Positions 1 through 12,768 are shown, counted from the first letter of the stretch. The stretch: 64,000 bases of DNA from Rhynchosporium graminicola (GCA_900074885.1 FJUW01000012.1:1657841-1721840), one strand, 5' to 3'. The notes: a model not told the origin generated them from the letters alone. A program made the numbers and translations.

Positions 1-260
1 TGATCTGACACCCACGACTTGCTTTACCCTACCAATCTACGAATACAGGAACATTACCTCTTGCGACGAATCCATACTTTCATCCTTCTCAAGACACTCG
101 TTGAAGCGACCCGCGGTAGCAGCTTCAAGTATAGCAACCACCCCGACACAATCCTCCTCCAGTCGCAACCCATTTTCGAACCTCCTCCGAGCCTCATCAT
201 CCTGCCGTAACCTTCCCAGAGGATCGATATGCTCTAGACGAGCACTTTAAATTTCACGGT

Positions 261-3200
261 ATGAGTCCTGCTGCAACTGGCGGGCCTCCATACACAAGAT
301 CGACTTCGGTCCATGGAGGACCAGTCGGTATGGCGCAGGGTTCTGGGCGCGATGATATGGAGGGCCTGAAGGGAGGAAATCGGATTCTTCCACATCTAGA
401 TGATCTCGTAGCAGTCGCGCCATCCAGGGATATCATGCATTGGTCTATGCGGAGACTATTGCAGGAAGGAGAGCTTCTGGCCAAGCAAGCAGATACGCAT
501 TTGGATTTCAGGAAGCCAGACATGGCCCTGCAGGAGTATATCAAGGCAACAATCATTGCTGTGGAATATGTACCGCGACACAAGGACTACCCTTCGCTCC
601 AATCCGACAGAGGGGAGCTGCATCGAATGTATGCTGGATTGAATAAACGGATCACAGCCCAGCACAGCAGGTTCGCAGAGGTCAAGGAGATTATCAAGCA
701 GAATAATGCGAGGTCTGGAGTGAAGCCAGCAGTCTCAAGGTCAAACTTCCAGGTAGAGGACGCGGAGGTCATAACAAATGGTCATACACGTACACAATCA
801 GTACCGAATGGTCCTACAAACGGCATGAGTGCCAACCCAAATCGCAAGAAGCCACCCCCTGTTTTACCAAAGCCAGATGCTCTTCATGGGAATGCCATTC
901 AAGGAGACTTGGCTGCTAGATTTGCACGCCTGCGCAGTCCTGAATCCAATGCTCCTCCTGTTCAGCAAGACCCTCGGATCAAGACTCAACCGATCATTGT
1001 ACCCACCAACTACACAAAATCCCAACCAACTTCTCCTACTCACAATGCAACCGCGATCCGCCCGATTGGACCCCGTGCGTTTCCCTCTGTCCCTAAATCC
1101 ATTCCACGCCATATTCAGATGCCACTGGATGTGCAATTACCTTCGATGCCACGTGCTCCAGATGCAATATACAGCCCAGCTAGTGGTGTAGAGAATCCGT
1201 CTGCCGTCAACATACCATCACGCACACGAACTTCGTCCTATTCTCACGGAAGGAAAAATTCAGCACCCCCTGTATCGACCGTAGGTCCAACGCCGGATGT
1301 CAACGAAGGTAGGAGAGACTATTTCTCTCCAGCCCACACCATGAGCAACGGTGACTCTGAACCAAAGCCTCCAAAACGCGAGGCTCCTGATCTGCCAGAT
1401 GGTGCTAGTATCACAGCAGAAGGTCTGTTCGAGCGACTTCGCCAACCCTTGTCGATCCTCATCGTGGATCTGCGGACTCGCGGTGAGTTTGAGAGCGGTC
1501 ACATCATGGCGCAGTCTGTCATCTGTATTGAGCCAATGTCACTCCGAACAGGTGTTTCCGGGGATCAACTTGGAGATACGTTGGTCATTCATTCTGATTA
1601 TGAGCAATCTCTCTACGAGCGGAGGGCAGACTTCGATCTGATAGTCTTTTACGATCAGTCATCCAAGTCTGTGAATTCATCCGCCTCATTTGCCAGAGAC
1701 AAGAACAGTACCTTGCGTGACTTTTCTGCGGCTGTGTACGACTATGGATATGACAAGCGTGTCAAAAGGCGACCGATGCTTCTCATTGGTGGTCTGGATG
1801 CTTGGGTGGATCTATTAGGTCCGAACTCATTGAAATCAAGTTCGAAGGATACGGCAGCTTCCATGACACTGAAATCAAACCGGGCTATAGGGAGATTCAG
1901 CAGAGCCGCTGGTGAGCACCGGAATGGACTACATCGTACCAATACACGAACATCGCGTCCCTTGACTCAGGAGGAGGAATCTAAGTGGGAACTGGCAATG
2001 AGTCAAGAGCCTGCACCAGCAAGTCCCATGGCGGAAACTCCATCTGAGGAGTTCGTCTATGCACGTACTTTGGAAGGATTTATGAATAAGTATCCCGAGA
2101 TGCCAGTCATTCCAGAGTCCATGGTATCGCAAACTTCTGTTGAACCCGCGGAAGCAAGGCTGGGTGAACTAGAGGGTACAATACCGCGCCTGCCTACCCG
2201 ACCAGCTCCAGCCCTACCTAGACAAAGATCTAGTGGCATTTCGGATCGTGGACCAGATACTGTCACCTCGTACGCCTCTTCAATTGCTGGCACTAGCTCC
2301 ATCACACAACTCCGTGTTTCGCCAGGACTCACAGGCTTACAAAATCCTGGATATCTCTGCTACATGAACTCTGCAATTCAAGCACTGAGTGCAACACCTT
2401 TCCTCCGGAACTATTTGATGAATTTTAACTATCCAGAGACTTTGAAAGTACCGAGGCGGGAAGGTGAGACCACCGATCCACCACAACTGATGACACGGTT
2501 TACTGGCAATCTGATTGCACACATGTGGGGTGGCCAATATGACTTCTTGGCTCCTACCAGTTTAAGTGTAAGTTATAGCAACCCCAGCTCAATCTACGTT
2601 TCTAACGAGTAATAGGAATACATGATGAGCATCCGCTTCAAAGAACTAAACAGTGAAAACGTCCGCCACTTCTGTTACGGCGGCACTCGCAAACAACACG
2701 ACACCTCTGAATTTCTCCTCTGGTTCACTGACATCCTTGACGACGAACTCAATCCCGGCCGTAATATTTCCAACCAAGCCGGGCAAGGCGTGATCCCGCT
2801 CGATAAACAGCCACGTCTTTACACTATCCCGTTGATACAGTCTTCTATGGAAGCCATGAGCATACTCAGAAATGGCCGGCGGTCAATAATCAACCAACGC
2901 ATGGATCTCCAAGAATGTCAACAAACCATTTGCACCGTCTGCGGCGCCGCCACGCGCGTCTGGAATCACTACCGCCAGCTTTCTCTCGCCTTACCGACCC
3001 GAGAAAACCGTTCCTTACAATCGCTGCTCGATCCTAACTGGGGAAGAGGCTCATCCATTACTCTGAACGCCGACTGCGACAGCGCTACCTGTAAGAATGC
3101 AAGCCGAGAGAAGCGCTTACAGCGTTATTTCAGTCGTCTTCCTGACTATCTCGTGATCACGCTCGGTCGGTTCAACAATGATTCATTAAAGAATGAAGCT

Positions 3201-3530
3201 ATGATCGATTTCCCTGAAACAGGTCTCGATCTCACTCACCTATTCTGTCCTCCCGATACCACCCCCTCGAACGTCCTAGACCGCGAACACAAGGGGCCTT
3301 TCTTGTATGATGTCTATGCAGTGCAACAGCATCAGGGTAGTCTCAATTCCGGACATTATTGGACGGTTGCTCGAAGCCCGGATCTACCGAGGAGTAATAG
3401 GGATGGTGCAGGGAGCTGGCACAAGTTTAACGATACGCATGTCACGCCGAGCAGTTATGCTGAGACGCAGAAGTTGTTTACGTATATGATTTATTTCGTT
3501 AGACAGGGGACGGCTATGCCTAGGAATTAA
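261..3530 (+). CDS. Ubiquitin carboxyl-terminal hydrolase, Doa4/USP8 type (rhodanese + USP domains)
   Basis: Two exons, 261-2567 and 2616-3530, joined in phase 0 across a 48-base intron (GTAAGT donor, CTAAC branch-like site, ATAG acceptor), give a 1,073-residue protein. A helical MIT/USP8-dimerisation-like region lies at about residues 55-150. A low-complexity Pro/Ser linker follows, then a rhodanese domain at about 385-520 (VDLRTRGEF, VFYDQS, GGLDAW). The USP catalytic domain runs from about 690 to the end. Its Cys box reads GLQNPGYLCYMNS with Cys700 as the nucleophile; its His box GSLNSGHYW places His near 1016; CxxC pairs (CTVCG, CDSATC) form the USP zinc ribbon. Family members of this layout (yeast Doa4, Ubp5, Ubp7) remove ubiquitin from cargo at endosomes and recycle free ubiquitin. 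The length and domain order fit a fungal Doa4-like enzyme. The residues just before the Cys (Y-L rather than N-T) are slightly atypical, but the oxyanion Asn is kept. I chose the first ATG, 5' of the helical domain; about 50 bases upstream no other in-frame start is seen. Confidence 0.93.
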
Positions 3531-6054
3531 GCAGGCGAAACAGTCGTGAATTGAGCATGAACGGTTGCATTGAGATGGCGGTGTCTGCTTCACTTTGTGC
3601 ACTTTGTGTCATTTGGCAGCAATCGAGTTCAATTGGAGATTCACAGGACGGCGGGGAGTTTAATGTGTATGATGGGCGCAGAATGGAGTTCATCATTTCA
3701 CTCGGATGATGCTATCAGATTTTAGCAGCACAAGTTTTCAAGCAAGCGAGCGGGATACAGGAGCACGCGGGATAGAATTCTTTTAGGATATTTTTTTTTC
3801 ATATTCTATTGAATGGGGTTATTTTGGTGTTAGAGATTTTTAGTTTCTATCAAGGTTTTTGAATGGAAGTCTTCGTTCTCGTCAGATCTAGTCCTTGCAC
3901 TGCGGGCTTCATGTCGTGACCTTCACGGAAACGGAATGAACGTCAAACTTACGACGTGTATTAATATCGTCCACCAGTATCCTCGAGCTCAGCTTCTACT
4001 CACCAAACTCGGCATTTCTTCTCACAGCAACTGGGGTCGGGGTACATAATCTCCACTCGCTTTAAGTGATCATACCACACACTCTCCCCCTGCCTTAAAA
4101 GCCCTGCCGACCTTCCCCAAACCCATCAAACCCCATCTCTACTGCGCGTTTATGAAGTAGAAAGTCTAACTGTTCTCTGTCCCCTCAACCTTACCAGAGT
4201 TTCGGTAATCTCAAGATGAACACCGCACCACTTCCTCCCGAATCCTGCGAAAAGATGCCGTAATATCTCTCCCTCACCTCTCCCCGCTCCTCCTCGCCTC
4301 TCTCTCCACTCAAGAGATATTTGACCGACCCCGCACTCGGAATCGAATTCTGGATGCTGTATTAGATCTTGGAAAAGCGTCTGTCTCAGTTGTCTACAAA
4401 GTTCGATCCAGCGATCTATGGATCCGCCTCACGTCCGTTCCTAGAACCGAGATGACGGTATGTGCTTTTCGCGCGGGTAGGAAGATCTTAGGTGTGCGGC
4501 GGATCGAGGCTTTCAAAGTAGAACGTGAGAGGGAGAGTGGTGCTGGGGATGGGAATTTAGATGAAATCTCCTTGTGGGTTTTGGGGGGTATGAGATTTTG
4601 AGTCGAGGAGGGTTTTGAGATTATTTTGATTGTGATGTTTTGGAAAACAGAGGATGGAGGGTGAGTGTATATGGCATATGCTGGGAAATTGGCTGATTGA
4701 CTTGATAGTTGCTGTTTTTGTTAGGTAACTAGAGCTCGCTTGTCTGAGCGGGAGCTATTTACGCTACCTAGGCGGTAGGTATCTTGGGGGAAGTTTGATG
4801 TAGAATTGGATGTCTTCGATATGTTTGCGTGAAGTCCCCATTTGGCAATGGTGAGGGCTGTGAAGGCAATGTTTCATGCTCGATCATTCTCAGCTAGTAA
4901 TCGGACAAGCATGGCTATTCAGCTTATCAATCTTTTCCTTGAGGAGTACTGATCAGATGAAAGAATGAGTCGTGCGCAAGTAGGGCAAATACTTGACGGC
5001 TTCAAGATCCAATGAATGATCGTGGCAGGATTTATCTAAGTAATGAGTGATTGGTAAGCATTTATATGGGTTTCTTGCTTATGGACTAACCAAATATTCC
5101 GCATGCGTCAACAAATTCTACTTCTGTACCATGTCTCGGAACTACCTCCAATTATTCTGATTATACTCCTTAAGGAACAAATCGTTATACGAATCGTCTC
5201 ATGTCGTTAATGTGAACCACACGAATCCAGGCCCTTTCCATATCAGCTATAATAGAACGCGAATTGTCTCATACTCTAGTTGTACCTATGTGGAATTGAG
5301 AACCGGAAACATAGTATATCAAGTGAAAGATTTTCAAGCTCTGGAAGATATAACTCTGACAAAGCATCCTGTGACTCAAGATCTCCAAGAAGAGATATTC
5401 TGGTGTCTAGTAGACATCGTGAAACTGCTCATACAATTAGCGAGCAGCAGCATGCTAACAATGCGCTTCAGAACCTGTGCGATAGAAAGGGACATGCGAA
5501 ACTTATTGGGAGCACAATAGCGGTTTGTTTCTTTGATCAGTATCAATACATCCAAACCCAATGCGGCGTTAATGCGGCATGATTACTGAACATCAACCTC
5601 TGCGGGTCATAAGCGAGGAAGGCAGACCATAGTCCCCAGGAGGAAATAAACCATAATGCTTGATCATCAACTCTCCTGCATAAAGAATATAGAGAAGAAG
5701 ATTTTTAAATTTCAGAGGGCACTAGACTACACATCATGAAATCATACGTCATGCGTAACTTACAAAAAGCGTGGATTTAACATAGGTCCCGATGATTTGT
5801 GGCCTCATATTTAACCTGTGATGATTTATTGCCGTCTCTGACGTGTGGTTGAATGCTAGATGGCACATGGACGTGGAAATCAATCGGTGAATTTGCTGAT
5901 CAGGGCAAGAATATAGATGTCGTATGCAGGTACTGCCTATCGTTACTCAGCAAGTGCTTGATAATTTCATAGTTTGGACGCAGTATGTCCGATGCTGACC
6001 GTGGCTTCACTTGACAACATCTCGAGTATATAGGTACTGGGGAGAGATACTTCT
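3531..6054. other. Intergenic stretch with one weak start-less open frame
   Basis: No convincing gene. One frame (4209-4601, +) is open for 130 codons and contains a plausible globular stretch (DAVLDLGKASVSVVYKV, then LWIRLTS), but it has no ATG before codon 78 and starts just after a TAA. The only upstream ATG (4216) is in another frame and stops after 15 codons. It could be a second exon, a decayed gene or chance. The remainder is AT-rich and shows no recognisable promoter, RNA or repeat. Confidence 0.4.
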
Positions 6055-6852
6055 GAGTCGATTATCTTCTTATCAACACGCGTCTCTAGAACTATCGAGG
6101 TTCACAATAGCAGCCTCTTCCAGTCCACCGCAACCAAAACTCAAGACCAGTTAGAATCACTTCTTGCTCTAATTCCTTTGAATGTCTGGCCTAACACCAC
6201 AATCGTTGCCGCAGTCCGTGACACATCGGCAGCAACTAAGTCCCTATCCTCCATCCCCGTCGGCAAAGGCAGTAAAGTCATCATCGTGAAGCTCGACGCA
6301 ACAATCGACAGCGATCCAGCCGCCGCAGTCCAAGAACTGAAAACCAAGCACAACATCACCAAAATCGACATCCTCCTTTCCAACGCCGGCCTCCTCGACA
6401 CCATCGCCCCAGTTCTAGCAACCACACCCGAGACCGTACGCCGCCATTATGAAGTCAACACCATCGGGCCCCTAACCCTAATCCAAGCATTCATGCCCAT
6501 TCTCCTGGCCTCCCCATCCCCAAGGTTCCTCGTTATAACCTCCAGCATCGGCTCCATTGCAGACATGGAGAAGCTCCCCGTCCCGTTCTTCGCTTACGGT
6601 ATCTCGAAAGCAGCGACCAATTATCTGGTTAGGAAGATTGCTTTTGAGAGTCCGAAGATTGTATCTGCGGCGTTTAATTCGGGCTGGGTCCAGACTGAGA
6701 TGGGGACTACTGCTGCGCTGGGAGTTGGTATGACAGAGGCGCCTATGACGCTGGAGACTAGTGTTGAGGGGATGGTGAATTTGATTGATGGTGCTTCAAT
6801 TGAGAAGACGGGGACTTTTACTGCTGTTTCTGGGGAGCCTACCCCGTGGTAA
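6055..6852 (+). pseudogene. Short-chain dehydrogenase/reductase with a lost start and ruined cofactor motif
   Basis: From about 6178 the frame is a good classical SDR of the fungal C-factor-like group. It has the strand and Arg-Asp turn NTTIVAAVRD, an NAG motif (LLSNAGLLD), the serine strand VITSSIGS, and the YGISK catalytic Tyr/Lys motif. A C-terminal GWVQTEMG and a final PW precede the stop. Such enzymes reduce carbonyls with NAD(P)H. The frame stays open upstream to about 6035 but has no ATG; only TTG or CTG codons would open it. At 6061-6096 it reads IFLSTRVSRTIE, exactly where the family has a TGxSRGIG nucleotide-binding loop, and each of the three glycines is replaced. Seen: no ATG and no GxxxGxG. 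Inferred: a recently decayed gene. An undetected 5' exon carrying a proper glycine loop is the alternative, but I found none within the preceding 100 bases. Confidence 0.65.
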
Positions 6853-7085
6853 GAGACACGATTCTATCCATCGATGCCATGCGCTATTGAGTACCCGGAT
6901 GCAACAGTAAATTGGATACGAGAGACGCAAGGAACTGGGAATAGACGCTAGGATGATTTCAGATTGACTTAGATAGACGGACATAGAACATTTAATGCAA
7001 CGCGACTGAAACTCAACTCACTTGTGTTCTGAGCAGCCTATCTTTCAGGACATGACCCTTGCTGGTGCTCGAACAGCAACTCTCA

Positions 7086-7838
7086 TCACCAAACCAAGAA
7101 CCCCTTCGTGAAACCTCTCCTCCTATCCCTTCTCGCCCTCTCCCTCTCCGCCACAATCCCCACGCTCACCAGCACACTCATCTCCCACCCCTCTCCAAAA
7201 CTCCTCCTTAACTGAATTTTCCCTCTGTCAGTCGTCCCATCCCAATTCTCCACAAACACGGCATGCACCTCTCCACTCTCTTTATCGCGCAACTTCCAAT
7301 CCGGCGCCGCGAACGACGCTGTCTTGCTTTTCACACCTGGTGTTTTGATCCATTGGAATGTTCTTCTCTTATTGGGGTCTTCTGGCTCGTAGGGTGGCAG
7401 TTTGGGAGGACATAGTGAGCATGGAATGTTCCAGATGTAAGTGTGATTTCCGCTTTTGGTCATGATTTCTTCTCCACACAAGCCTTTGATGACGAACTCG
7501 CCTGATGTGTTTGTTTCTAAAGCATGCGATATTATTGCACCTTTCTTGCAACCTCCTTCCCGAAGAACAACGCTATTCTCGCCTGACCTATTGTTCGCGA
7601 TATCGAGATAGTAGATTGCCTCTTCGTTTTTGTAATTGTGGAATGCAAGATTCCGGCCTTTGTTCATGACCCAGCTCATTCCGAGGTTGCCACATGATAG
7701 GATATGAAGCTCGCTGATGGGTTTGTATTCAGGTTTCAGGTTTGAAGGCGCTGAAGATTTCATCATGTTAAACCTCTGAGAAATGAGCAAAAAGATAGAA
7801 AAGATAGTCTTGAGTTTTCTTGAGATGTCTATCGTCAT
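7086..7838 (-). CDS. Hypothetical protein, tubby/LURP-one C-terminal-like
   Basis: A single open frame of 250 codons from an ATG to a TAA-side stop, without an evident intron. I do not recognise a named family with certainty. The second half (FQWIKTPG, then a WKLRDKESGEVHAVFVENW stretch, then a basic ERERARRDRRR tail) resembles the fungal tubby C-terminal-like/LURP-one proteins, which usually carry a 'WKL-D-tGEv-A-f' strand pair followed by a conserved basic end. Their biochemical role is not established; tubby-like domains can bind phosphoinositides. An internal cluster of Cys (CGEE, IPCSLCPP) could support a disulfide or metal site. The first 22 residues are hydrophobic in part (TIFSIFLLIS) and could be a weak signal anchor; a second Met at residues 25-26 could be the true start. 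Neighbours give no functional hint. Confidence 0.6.
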   Translation of the reverse strand: MTIDISRKLKTIFSIFLLISQRFNMMKSSAPSNLKPEYKPISELHILSCGNLGMSWVMNKGRNLAFHNYKNEEAIYYLDIANNRSGENSVVLREGGCKKGAIISHALETNTSGEFVIKGLCGEEIMTKSGNHTYIWNIPCSLCPPKLPPYEPEDPNKRRTFQWIKTPGVKSKTASFAAPDWKLRDKESGEVHAVFVENWDGTTDRGKIQLRRSFGEGWEMSVLVSVGIVAERERARRDRRRGFTKGFLVW

Positions 7839-10800
7839 AACCCTTCGTTGTATTTAAGGCTTGTTGTGCCGTTCCCCTGTTATTTCTTGCGCCTCAAGAG
7901 GCTGTGCATTGCGCCTTGTTGCGATCTCCCATCTCGAGCTGAATGTTTACGTGAGAGAGACTCTCCGCTTATGTCTGGCATTTGGATGTCATGATGTCAA
8001 TCGATGTTTGTGAAAGATTTTCGCGATGGGGAGGCTGAGAGAGAGTTAAATAGCGCTGGTGGTACCTCTGGAGACCACTTCACTGTGAAATGATCGCTTA
8101 GCGAAGCGGATACGCTAATCGGATTCCAAAAATAGAGCTCTTCCTCGTGCCTAGGATCAGAAAGATGCTTTTATACTTCCGGAAATGCCGCAGGTCTGTT
8201 ATTGATACCTATTCACTCGTATAGGAAGTGAATTAAAACATTGGGTGATAAGAGGAAAGTTGCCGTCCATTCTGTGCTGTTGTCAACTGCTGCGCACTGC
8301 CAGATAACATGTCACAAACACAGAAGAAGAGTCCGTTATTCCCTGTCAAATTATGAATTGACTACTCCTCTTTCCGAATTTCGGAAGTAATAGAATCAAA
8401 AAGTTAGGCTACCTTGAAGAATCCCTCAGCAGGTGATTTCAAGCTCCTACATCTCGTATACTCTCCATCCTTCCTTACACAGTCACGTGACCAAGAATAA
8501 TGTTTATGCTATGATATTTGCTTATATATTAGCTTTGCTAACAAATATACGTATTGATCCTTGGAACGAGAAAGTGGGTCCTTGTCTACTTGATTGACTT
8601 GCGATACAGTGTTTTGGTTCAAGTATTCGTCCTGCTGAATCGTGTGAAGAGGTGAGAATGCACGGGGGATTTTGCGTTTTTAAATCATGCGAGATCCGGC
8701 GACGCATCACTGCATTTTCGGGAAGTAAGCTTATATATTGACGATAGAGAGCAACCCAGAAGCAATATTACAGAGGAACTAGAAAGCGTCGGGCGCCAAG
8801 TCGCGTGCTATCTGGGCAACATCCCTCACCTGTGAGACCGTGGGTAATAGATAGGGAAAATAACTGCATGACAGCCATAGAAGTAGAAATTACAGGTATT
8901 GATACGTAGAAATTGCATATTCATACCGGAAGCTGCGGCTTTGGCTTGAACATGCTGTTGTTTTCGTCTAGACTACTATCGATCTTCTATTTGTTATCGA
9001 AGTTTTTGTTGTTCTCAATCGTAGATCATGTCTTATTTACAGTAAGAACTCTGAAGTGAAACCACGTGCTTCACCGCTTGAGATATTGTGAGCCAATCTT
9101 CGTCTTTTTCCTGAGGAAGAAGATTGGGCTATGTAGTAAAGCCCGCTACCTGTTCGCCTGAAGTCTTCTGAGGCCATACCTGAGATATTATTTATTATAT
9201 ACTTTTCGTCTTTTGCTCCAGAAATCATAGATCTCATAGATCTCCGGGCGGGAAATGGAGCAGATATATCCCTGTTTCAGCAACAGCGAATGTATCTAGG
9301 GATCGCAAGGCAACAACAACGAGCACTTTCCTTCCGAGTAGCAAGACAGCGTCTGGCGTAAGTTTGTCTACTCGTGGAAGGGTGTCTATCAGATTGGACA
9401 TAGTTACATACATACCGTGAACAGATTATTTGGCAATAGCTTCATGACTTGGGTTTTAATCAGCTTTCGGGAATCCGCTCAGATTCACTGTGACTTTAGT
9501 CTTCAGTGACTTGAAGTCTTCGCCTTCATGACCCAAAGTCATAACCATGTGTAAAAGAAGACACGTATAAAAAGACCTCTTGACTCAATCAGCATCAGTA
9601 ACCACTAGAAGCTACATGTTGACATGCTATCATATCCTGCTTTTCACGCTCATGCCAGGCATGACCGCTCCTTCGAGATTTAACTGTTATTCTTGTGGAT
9701 TCAGATCGTGGCCTCTCTGTATTTTCTTGTCTCTATACCGTTGTATCGTTGTGCTGCGAAGCCCTGGGAGAATCCTGCTATCAAGTCGATGCTTGTTGTC
9801 ATTCGAATTTCCACGGGTTTGCGACGCTTGGAGCCTGCCTGCAACATGTTCCGGGTCCTCGCTACCTTTGTTGTCAAAATACAGCAACGCGTGTCACTTC
9901 AGCCATTGATACACAGCGGATGGGATAACCGCATAAAATTTTCGGGATAATATGAGATTGGAGAAGTTTCATCGCAGTATACTCTCAGGTAACCTCAAGG
10001 CTCGCACACCAGGTCACGTGAATTCAGTCTTTGTCAAAACACATTGATGCCTAACTCGTGAGAGTAGCATATATATATAAACAGGATGAGTTGATCTTCA
10101 CTGACACGTGACTATTCCGTTTCTTGATCGATGAAAAACCTGGGGGTTCATTGAGACACGATAATGCACTGCGGTCGTCGGCATTCGAAAATACCCGCGC
10201 GGGCAATTAGCCGAGTTAATAGCATCCGACAGCTTGGCAAACAAGTCAATGTAGCACATCAAACAAACATGATTTCAGGTCAGAAACCTCAATAGTACAA
10301 AGCAGCACGATAGATTTTACGATTCTGATTTAAAATGATATGCCAAATATCGGAAACTGCGAATCCGAGTATGAAAGGGAGACAGCATTACGTCGCCCAC
10401 GGTCGATGAGCTAGCTTCGAATCGGGTTTGGCTTTGGGTTTCTCCGTAGACGATCAAGTCGACACTTTCTTTACTTTGTTTACCGAGAGACATCCCTCAT
10501 CCTAACTACCAATGACCAGCTTTGATTGAAGTCGACTAGATAGCTAGATGGTTGTGCGGATAGTTTTCGACCCCTACCAGATAAAGTTTAAAAGGGCCCT
10601 CACTAGGCGTAGGGAATATAACGATTTATCAATTTAATGATAATTCAATCTTCCTTTCACGTCTTCCATAATTTGAAATCCATCCCACAAGAAATTTGTG
10701 GCCTAGAAAGCGCATAAGAGGCTTAGTAAAGCGGAGTAGACCTGTCGACGCTTAACTTGACATCCAGATACTCTTGCGCAGTGGTGCACTGCCTACAATG

Positions 10801-11989
10801 AGAGTTTTTCACAATGAGTCCTTGTGCAAGTCATAGATATTCGTTGATCCTTCGACGATCGGACATCAAGCAATCACTTCTGCACGCTGACTCGATACAC
10901 ATCTACAGCAAGATATTCGCTCAGTAAATCCACAAATTCTACGATTTCCTAATATCAATTTCGGTGTCACAGCGGGGGTGGCAGATATTGATATTCTGGT
11001 ATCAATTCTGTGCAACTCGCAGAAGGGGTTTAAGGCTAGAAGCCTTAATATACCTACTAATCGAGCTAGACCCGATTAGGTCTACTAGGCGAATGACTCG
11101 CTGCTGACAGGTACGGAGCCATGTAGTCCGAGCGGAAAGTTTGAACAGGGAAACGAGTCAATTATATAGCTTATTACACGATGTTGTGGATCCTGGGGTA
11201 TCCTCCGAGAAACTTGGTTAAACTCCCCATTTTGCTGATCGACAGCCCATCAAACTCGCTTACACGCTCTTTGGTTACGGAATCATTCAGTTGACGTGGT
11301 ATGGAAGGTACTTCCGCGCGATGAACTACTTAGCCATTGCTTGTAACTTATATTGGGAGCGAGGTATCTATTCACCCTCCCATTCGCAAAGTAATACATT
11401 TGTGACAGTCAGACTTGATCAAATCAGATATGGAATCGAAGAACATCATCACGTGAAGGGTTTGCATTGATCATCGTTTACTGGCGGTGATTCGGCTTGC
11501 GATGTCTCAGACCAGTGAATGAAAACGTGGAGTTGCCCCTTTGCCATGCCATCGTGGATTCTCTCGAACCGATTTTAGTACAAAACTTCCGCCATCATGG
11601 AGCTCTAACAATCCCAAAAGACAAGAGGAGGAGATCTGACATCAGTGCGACATTCATAGACATTCGAGAACCTTTTGGTACTCCGCTTCTTTGGTCCGAA
11701 GGTCGAATTCTAGTCCGGCAAAAGGTGCGGTGCAATGTGATCGCTTTGGTAGCATCGAAGTGACCATCCTACTTCCCAGAGATAGTGTTTGTAGGCTTCA
11801 GTTCGTCTCTCTGTGGCTACTGTGTCAGAGTCTAGATTCACTTAGGTGCAATATTGAATGAAGAATTTGCACAACAAAAATTTCGCAGGGACTCGTTAGA
11901 ACTAACTGTACATGAGATGCGTCCAGAGCTGTTCCCATTTACAAAGCTGTTTTAAAGACAGATTCTCCTCCTCCCACTGACATGGAAGT
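7839..11989. other. Gene-poor AT-rich stretch, with a cysteine-rich start-less frame near 9.7-9.9 kb
   Basis: About 4.1 kb without a supportable gene. Reading frames are short and stop-rich. One exception is the + frame 9661-9928, open for about 88 codons and holding nine Cys in its last 75 codons, including three CC pairs, in a layout reminiscent of small secreted fungal proteins. It lacks an in-frame ATG. A signal-peptide-like frame starting at ATG 9616 (MLTCYHILLFTLMPGMTA) lies in a different register just upstream. Short inverted and direct repeats (for example TATCAATT copies at 10955-11012) occur but form no clear element. Confidence 0.4.
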
Positions 11990-12768
11990 TCAAGTGCAAC
12001 CAATACGAGTAGAGTTGATGACAATATCATCATACCAAAATGTGTTCGCATCATTGCCATAGCTCTCCCAGCCAAAGTTGACAGCTGTAACTGCAGGCTT
12101 GATAGTACTCCTCTGCCACTGATCCGTATTCGCATTTGCCACACCCGGTTTTACCGTCAAACCGTCAATGGCCTTATCGTTCAGCCATGTCTCTACAGAG
12201 CCATCGGCACCGAGATGGTACTCCAAACATTGCCATTTGTCGACCGGAAGCCCGACAGAGGAGGCGACTCCTTGAGGTGACAGGTTTGGGAGCGTGACAT
12301 CATCGCTTTCACGATTGAACAGTAGAATCTTAGACATTGCACCAACGCGGAGATTCTTTTTGACTCCTTCAGCAGGATCGGGCATCGCGATGAAAGTGAT
12401 GTGGGAATCGGTAAGTTCCTTGGCAGCTTTCCTGTAAGAAGACTGAAGTCAGTACTGGGTCTCATCTCTTGGAGACGAAAGAGAGTGGGATAAACATACA
12501 GCCACGTTCGGACATATACATCTCCAACGGGTACCTTCGATGTACCAAAGAAAACGTGTCCGCAGTACCCTCCAGCGCCATCTACTCTCATAGAGTTCGT
12601 GCCAGTGTGGGCTACTGTAGCGTCGAGGCTGACATTTCCACCCGTCATACAGTCATTGGCGAATATTGGCCATGCAGTTTGATCCCAGCCACTCTCGAAG
12701 CCTTCAGATACTTGAGCGAATGTGGTAGGCAGAAGAGCCAAAGTAAGAACAGCAAGTTGATGAAGCAT
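11990..12768 (-). CDS. cip1-like: CIP1-like secreted glucuronan lyase (no carbohydrate-binding module)
   Basis: Exon 1 is 12768-12500 and exon 2 is 12431-11990. A GTATGT donor and TTACAG acceptor bound a 68-base intron, and the joined frame encodes 236 residues. The ATG at 12768 opens a typical signal peptide (LHQLAVLTLALLPTTFAQ); the frame extends further upstream only through GTG. The mature protein follows Trichoderma CIP1 almost throughout: FESGWDQTAWPI, GGNVSLDATVAHTGTNSM, GGYCGHVFFGTSKVP, then past the intron SHITFIAMPD, FNRESDDVTLP, LEYHLGADGSVETWLN and VNFGWESYG. It ends at NSTRIGC, where T. reesei CIP1 continues into a linker and CBM1; here a stop follows, so there is no cellulose-binding module. 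CIP1 is a beta-jelly-roll protein co-induced with cellulases and reported to have glucuronan lyase activity. The product would act outside the cell on uronic-acid polysaccharide. Homology is strong; the substrate is inferred. Confidence 0.9.
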
